From assembly GCF_004135205.1 (NCBI RefSeq), contig NZ_CP035490.1, positions 5,881,501 through 5,945,500 on the forward strand: a DNA stretch of 64,000 nt, read 5' to 3'. The notes under the pieces are model-generated. The model did no database searches and was not told the origin of the DNA. It saw nothing but the letters and a program-made list of their open reading frames with translations. The DNA is from Hahella sp. KA22. Its GTDB lineage: Bacteria > Pseudomonadota > Gammaproteobacteria > Pseudomonadales > Oleiphilaceae. Shown here in pieces: positions 60,524 through 64,000 of the stretch. The stretch's first letter is position 1. Every line of letters starts with the position of its first letter. Both the position numbers and the translations under genes were made by a program.

Positions 60524-61711
60524 ATGACGCAAATCGCCAGCGACCGCAATCCACGCCCCACCCTGCCTTTACTGGGTTTGGCGTTCCGTCCGTTTTTCCT
60601 GTTTGGATCACTGTTCTCCATCGTCGCCATCGCCTACTGGATATTGCTGCTGAATGGCGCAGCGCCCTGGCTCACCGCCATGTCGCCGGTCGTATGGCAC
60701 GGCCATGAAATGGTGTTCGGGTTCGGCGGAGCGATTGTAATTGGCTTTCTGCTGACGGCGGTGCAAACCTGGACGGGCTTGCCCAGCGTGAATAACAAGG
60801 CGCTGGCGGCGCTGGTTCTGCTCTGGCTGACAGCCCGCATCGCCTTCTTTCTTGGCGGCGGCGCGCTACGTCTGGCCATAGTCGCAGAGATACTGTGGTG
60901 GGCGCTGTCAGCCCTGACTTTCATCAACTTGCTGGTTCGTTCAAGCAATCATCGCAACCTGATCATCGCGCCGGTTCTGCTATTGATGGCGACTTTGGAC
61001 ATCGCTTCCGCCACCGTCAGCGATGCAGGGCTGGCTCTGCATCTTCTTAATACCGGCGTCCTGATGATGTGTGTTCTGATCACTCTCTTGGGCGGACGCG
61101 TCATTCCGTTTTTCACACAACGTGGATTAAGCATTGACGCCATCACGACGCCCGGCTGGCTGGAAAAATCTCTGGCGCTATTAACGCCACTGACGGCGCT
61201 GGCTTTTTTCGGCGGGCGCTTTCTACCTGTACTTGCTTCTGTCACCGCATGGCTGTTGCTGACGACAGGCGCGTTGCAGCTACTACGGATCGCGCATTGG
61301 CGCAGCCTGAAAACATTCGGCGTCCCCTTGCTGTGGTCACTGCACTTTTCCTATCTGGCGCTTGCTCTCGGGCAGATAGGCATGGGCTTGAGTCTGCTGT
61401 CACAGGGGGCGCACTTCGCGGACGCCCTGCATCTGGTGACTGTCGGCGCCATCGGCGGCATGATTCTGGCGATGATGTCCCGGGTTTCATTAGGACACAC
61501 CGGCCGACCTCTGCAGCCGCCAGCGCTGATGGCCTGGGCGTTTGCGCTAATCCTGGCGGCGGCGGTCGTACGCGCCGGACTGCCTTTAGTCATGGCGGCT
61601 CCCGCTGCCTGGCGCATTTCCGCCGCACTATGGGTGCTGGCGTATCTGGTTTTCGTTATTCATTACGCCGGCATTCTTAATGCGCCGCGTATGGACGGAA
61701 AACCTGGTTGA
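60524..61711 (+). CDS. nnrS: NnrS family membrane protein
   Basis: Haem- and copper-containing membrane protein linked to resistance against nitric oxide and nitrosative stress. About twelve transmembrane helices. Family landmarks are GLAFRPFFLFGSLFS at the start, PVVWHGHEMVFGFGGAIVIGF with conserved histidines, and MMSRVSLGHTGRPL near the end. Length 395 is normal. Second gene of the NorR-controlled unit; a strong terminator follows. Confidence 0.94.
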   Translation: MTQIASDRNPRPTLPLLGLAFRPFFLFGSLFSIVAIAYWILLLNGAAPWLTAMSPVVWHGHEMVFGFGGAIVIGFLLTAVQTWTGLPSVNNKALAALVLLWLTARIAFFLGGGALRLAIVAEILWWALSALTFINLLVRSSNHRNLIIAPVLLLMATLDIASATVSDAGLALHLLNTGVLMMCVLITLLGGRVIPFFTQRGLSIDAITTPGWLEKSLALLTPLTALAFFGGRFLPVLASVTAWLLLTTGALQLLRIAHWRSLKTFGVPLLWSLHFSYLALALGQIGMGLSLLSQGAHFADALHLVTVGAIGGMILAMMSRVSLGHTGRPLQPPALMAWAFALILAAAVVRAGLPLVMAAPAAWRISAALWVLAYLVFVIHYAGILNAPRMDGKPG

Positions 61712-61798
61712 AGCAAGCGTCTACTTGTCGGTTCGTCTATTTGTCGGCTCGTCTGTTTTTCAATCTAACTGACTGATGTTCCAGCTGACTTTCATGAA

Positions 61799-61834
61799 AG
61801 CGCCGCCCCAAAACCCGGCGGCGCTCTTCTTTTA
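61799..61834 (+). terminator. Rho-independent terminator after nnrS
   Basis: Perfect 9-bp stem AGCGCCGCC (61799-61807) with GGCGGCGCT (61817-61825), then CTTCTTTT. It separates nnrS from hmp, so hmp may have its own promoter or depend on read-through. Just upstream (61720-61765) a short sequence TTGTCGG-TCGTCT is repeated. Confidence 0.8.
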
Positions 61835-61873
61835 ATATCACTACGATTATTCACCATCCAAGAAGGAGTTAGA

Positions 61874-63079
61874 GTGTTAGATTCCAACACTATCGCAACC
61901 ATCAAAGCCACCATCCCGGTATTGGAAAGCGGGGGCGTGGCGATCACTGAGCATTTTTACCGCAGGTTGTTCAGCCACAACCCTGAGCTGCTGAATATTT
62001 TCAACAGCAGCCACCAACATTCAGGCGGGCAACAAGTCGCCCTGTTCAATGCGATCGCAGCCTATGCAAAGCACATTGAAACGCCTGAAGCGCTAGCAGG
62101 CGCCATCGAGCGCATCGCTCACAAGCACACGAGCTTCAATATCCAGCCCGCGCAGTATGATATTGTCGGCCATCACCTGCTGGAAACGTTGCAAGAGCTG
62201 CTCGGCGACGCATTTACGCCAGAAATAAGAGACGCCTGGACCAAGGCCTATCAGTTTCTCGCCAGCATTTTTATTGCGAAGGAAGGCGAGCTATATCAGA
62301 CGCGCGTCAGCGCCCAAGGGGGCTGGAAAGGAACTAGAACGTTTATCGTGCAGTCAAAACAAAAGGAGTCCGAGCTGGTGACCAGTTTTGTGATGGCGCC
62401 CAAGGATGGCGGCCCCGTCATCGACTTTCAACCGGGCCAGTACATCGGCGTCAAGGTCAAACCCACCACTGAGGGTTATGCGCAGATTCGTCAGTACTCT
62501 CTGTCGGCAGCGCCTAACGGCGCCACCTATCGCATTTCCGTGAAACGGGAGTCCGGAGAACAGCCTGGGCTGGTGTCCAACTATCTGCATGATCATGTTC
62601 AAGAGGGAGATTCACTGGAACTCATGGCGCCCGCTGGCGACTTTGTTCTACATGAGGAAGGCGGCCGCCCCACCGTCCTGATTTCCGCCGGCGTCGGCCT
62701 GACGCCCATGATGTCCATGCTGGAACGTTTGAGCGCAACAGACGACGAGGCGCCGATTCACTATCTGCACGCCTGCGAAAACGGCGCTCAGCACAGCTTC
62801 AAGCATCGCCTGGGCGACTTGTTGGGTAAGAAGAAAAACCTGTCCGTGCATGTCTGGTATCGCGAGCCCCGCAGCGAGGATCAACCGGATCACGACTATC
62901 ATGCGCAGGGTCTGATGGATATTCCCAGTGTTGCGGCAACGCTTCCGCTAGAGCAGGCCCGCTTCTACCTGTGCGGACCCACGCCATTCATGGCCATGGC
63001 GAAACAGCAGTTACTGTCATGCGGCGTGGATGCTGAACGCATCCACTATGAAGTATTTGGTCCGCACAGCGACCTGTAA
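61874..63079 (+). CDS. hmp: Flavohaemoglobin, nitric oxide dioxygenase
   Basis: Converts NO and oxygen to nitrate using NAD(P)H. An N-terminal globin (about 1-140, proximal histidine region IERIAHKHTSF) is fused to a ferredoxin-reductase-like domain. FAD-binding is marked by IRQYSLSAAP and NAD-binding by ISAGVGLTPM and YLCGPTPFM. GTG start at 61874 with AAGGAG upstream. It completes the NO-defence set with NorR and NnrS. Ends 25 bases from the convergent flgT stop. Confidence 0.96.
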   Translation: MLDSNTIATIKATIPVLESGGVAITEHFYRRLFSHNPELLNIFNSSHQHSGGQQVALFNAIAAYAKHIETPEALAGAIERIAHKHTSFNIQPAQYDIVGHHLLETLQELLGDAFTPEIRDAWTKAYQFLASIFIAKEGELYQTRVSAQGGWKGTRTFIVQSKQKESELVTSFVMAPKDGGPVIDFQPGQYIGVKVKPTTEGYAQIRQYSLSAAPNGATYRISVKRESGEQPGLVSNYLHDHVQEGDSLELMAPAGDFVLHEEGGRPTVLISAGVGLTPMMSMLERLSATDDEAPIHYLHACENGAQHSFKHRLGDLLGKKKNLSVHVWYREPRSEDQPDHDYHAQGLMDIPSVAATLPLEQARFYLCGPTPFMAMAKQQLLSCGVDAERIHYEVFGPHSDL

Positions 63080-63104
63080 GCCAGTCTGGGTATACAAGTA
63101 CAGA

Positions 63105-64000
63105 TCACCAGCGGATCAGGACATCGTCCATCTGAATGTTCAGACGGGTGGGGTCGATATTCAGGCGGCCAATAGAAAATTCAGGCTGCACCTGATCCAC
63201 CTGCAAGGCCAGCTTAACATCACGCAGCTCGGTCCCCTGAAACCGGGTTGCGTCAAACAGCTGGCGCGAACGATAGATCTGGAATGTATCTCCGGGGCGG
63301 ATGCCTGCGTTGGCGCCCGCCTCAAACATAATCTGACGCCCTTCCACTCGCGAGATGCGGGTCATGAACGGCTGACAGGACACATTATCTTCAATGTCCC
63401 CCGCCATGTTCATCAGCGCTCGCTTCACCGCCCTGCCGTATTCCATCTGATTGAACCCGGCGGACAACAAACCATACTGCTCATCCGCCCGCGCCTCCCA
63501 ATCGGCGCCAGTGCGGTAGCGCTTCTGAAACAATATCGCGCCACTGAAACCATCATGGATAAACATCTCCACATCGAATACCCGGTAGGTATCCTTCAGT
63601 CCGACAAAGCGCAGCGTATTATTAAGAACGGAGCGTTTCAGCCCTTCCGGGTCGCGCAGGGTAATATTCCTGACCACGCCGGACACCACAAACTGCACGC
63701 CCAGATCCCGCGACGCCGCCACCGCTTTGGTTAACGTGCGCTGCTCCGTCTCATGGGTCGGCGCATTAGCGAGTTCATCGTACAGATGCAACTGGCTGGC
63801 CTCATGCACCGCCAGACGCGGCGAGGACTGCAAAAGCTGATTGAGATAACTGGGTATGTCCCGCTCCACGCCATACAAGCCGCCGACGGAGGCTTGTCGA
63901 GGGTCTTGCAGAGAGAAAGACAACAGCGCGAGTTTGCGTCGATACGTATTCACGGAAGCGCCGTCGCACAATGGCTGCTCGTACATGTCCGCATCTACGG
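63105..64000 (-). CDS. flgT: Flagellar assembly protein FlgT, 5' end outside window
   Basis: Periplasmic component of the H-ring around the flagellar basal body in Vibrio-like motors. The visible ~298 residues cover the middle and C-terminal domains: RKLALLSFSLQDPRQASVGGL, GVQFVVSGVVRNITL, a TolB-N-like stretch and the C-terminal barrel with ISRVEGRQIMFEAGANAGIRPGD. The frame is open to the window edge, so the signal peptide and N-terminal domain are outside; an ATG at 63986 is unlikely to be the true start. Confidence 0.85.
   Translation of the reverse strand, partial: VDADMYEQPLCDGASVNTYRRKLALLSFSLQDPRQASVGGLYGVERDIPSYLNQLLQSSPRLAVHEASQLHLYDELANAPTHETEQRTLTKAVAASRDLGVQFVVSGVVRNITLRDPEGLKRSVLNNTLRFVGLKDTYRVFDVEMFIHDGFSGAILFQKRYRTGADWEARADEQYGLLSAGFNQMEYGRAVKRALMNMAGDIEDNVSCQPFMTRISRVEGRQIMFEAGANAGIRPGDTFQIYRSRQLFDATRFQGTELRDVKLALQVDQVQPEFSIGRLNIDPTRLNIQMDDVLIRW

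Overview
The window looks like the chromosome of a marine gammaproteobacterium close to Hahella (Oceanospirillales). This is inferred from gene content and style (SlyD, MaoP, NorR-NnrS-Hmp, RegB/RegA-type sensor pair, FlgT, GC-rich codon use), not from a database match. No rRNA, tRNA or CRISPR array was seen. Both edges cut genes: a GGDEF/EAL protein on the left and the flagellar protein FlgT on the right.

Bases 1-37,280 are mostly ordinary GC-rich backbone. They hold a c-di-GMP protein, a DUF3034 outer-membrane-like protein, a lipoprotein truncated haemoglobin, slyD, an orphan type II secretion F-like protein and maoP. Next comes a complete SUF iron-sulfur operon (sufBCDSATE) with its divergent Rrf2 regulator. 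A run of small enzymes follows, then a ThDP enzyme. The URC uracil-degradation cluster (URC1-URC4-upp) has a RutR-like operator. A Fur-box-controlled hydroxamate-siderophore system (TonB receptor opposite fhuF-C-D-B) is followed by pseudouridine catabolism (psuK-psuG), with a perfect palindrome over the psuK start. A candidate small RNA with a strong terminator lies before a PrrB/PrrA (RegB/RegA) redox two-component pair. An FMN riboswitch precedes ribB.

Bases 37,300-57,000 are an accessory island with a sharp drop in GC. Its core is an unusual Rhs/YD-repeat locus in which what is normally one giant polypeptide is spread over five consecutive ORFs, each starting with its own Sec signal peptide. 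There are three alternative N-terminal segments, one repeat-core segment ending in two golvesin-like domains, and one C-terminal segment carrying the DPEGL-type core end plus a variable tip. A Sel1-repeat gene follows as the likely immunity gene. Downstream is a graveyard of orphan, AT-rich, mostly membrane or small acidic genes that resemble immunity genes, with at least one leftover toxin tail. It is broken up by four copies of a REP-associated tyrosine transposase element (24-bp perfect inverted ends), an IS3-family element, an IS5-family relic and a 510-bp duplicated block.

Bases 57,000-64,000 return to backbone. They hold an AhpD-like protein, two unrecognised genes, a five-fold 16-bp repeat, and a nitric-oxide detoxification locus: NorR divergent from a small membrane protein, NnrS and flavohaemoglobin Hmp. 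A textbook sigma-54 promoter and GT-N7-AC NorR sites lie between the divergent genes. FlgT follows at the edge.
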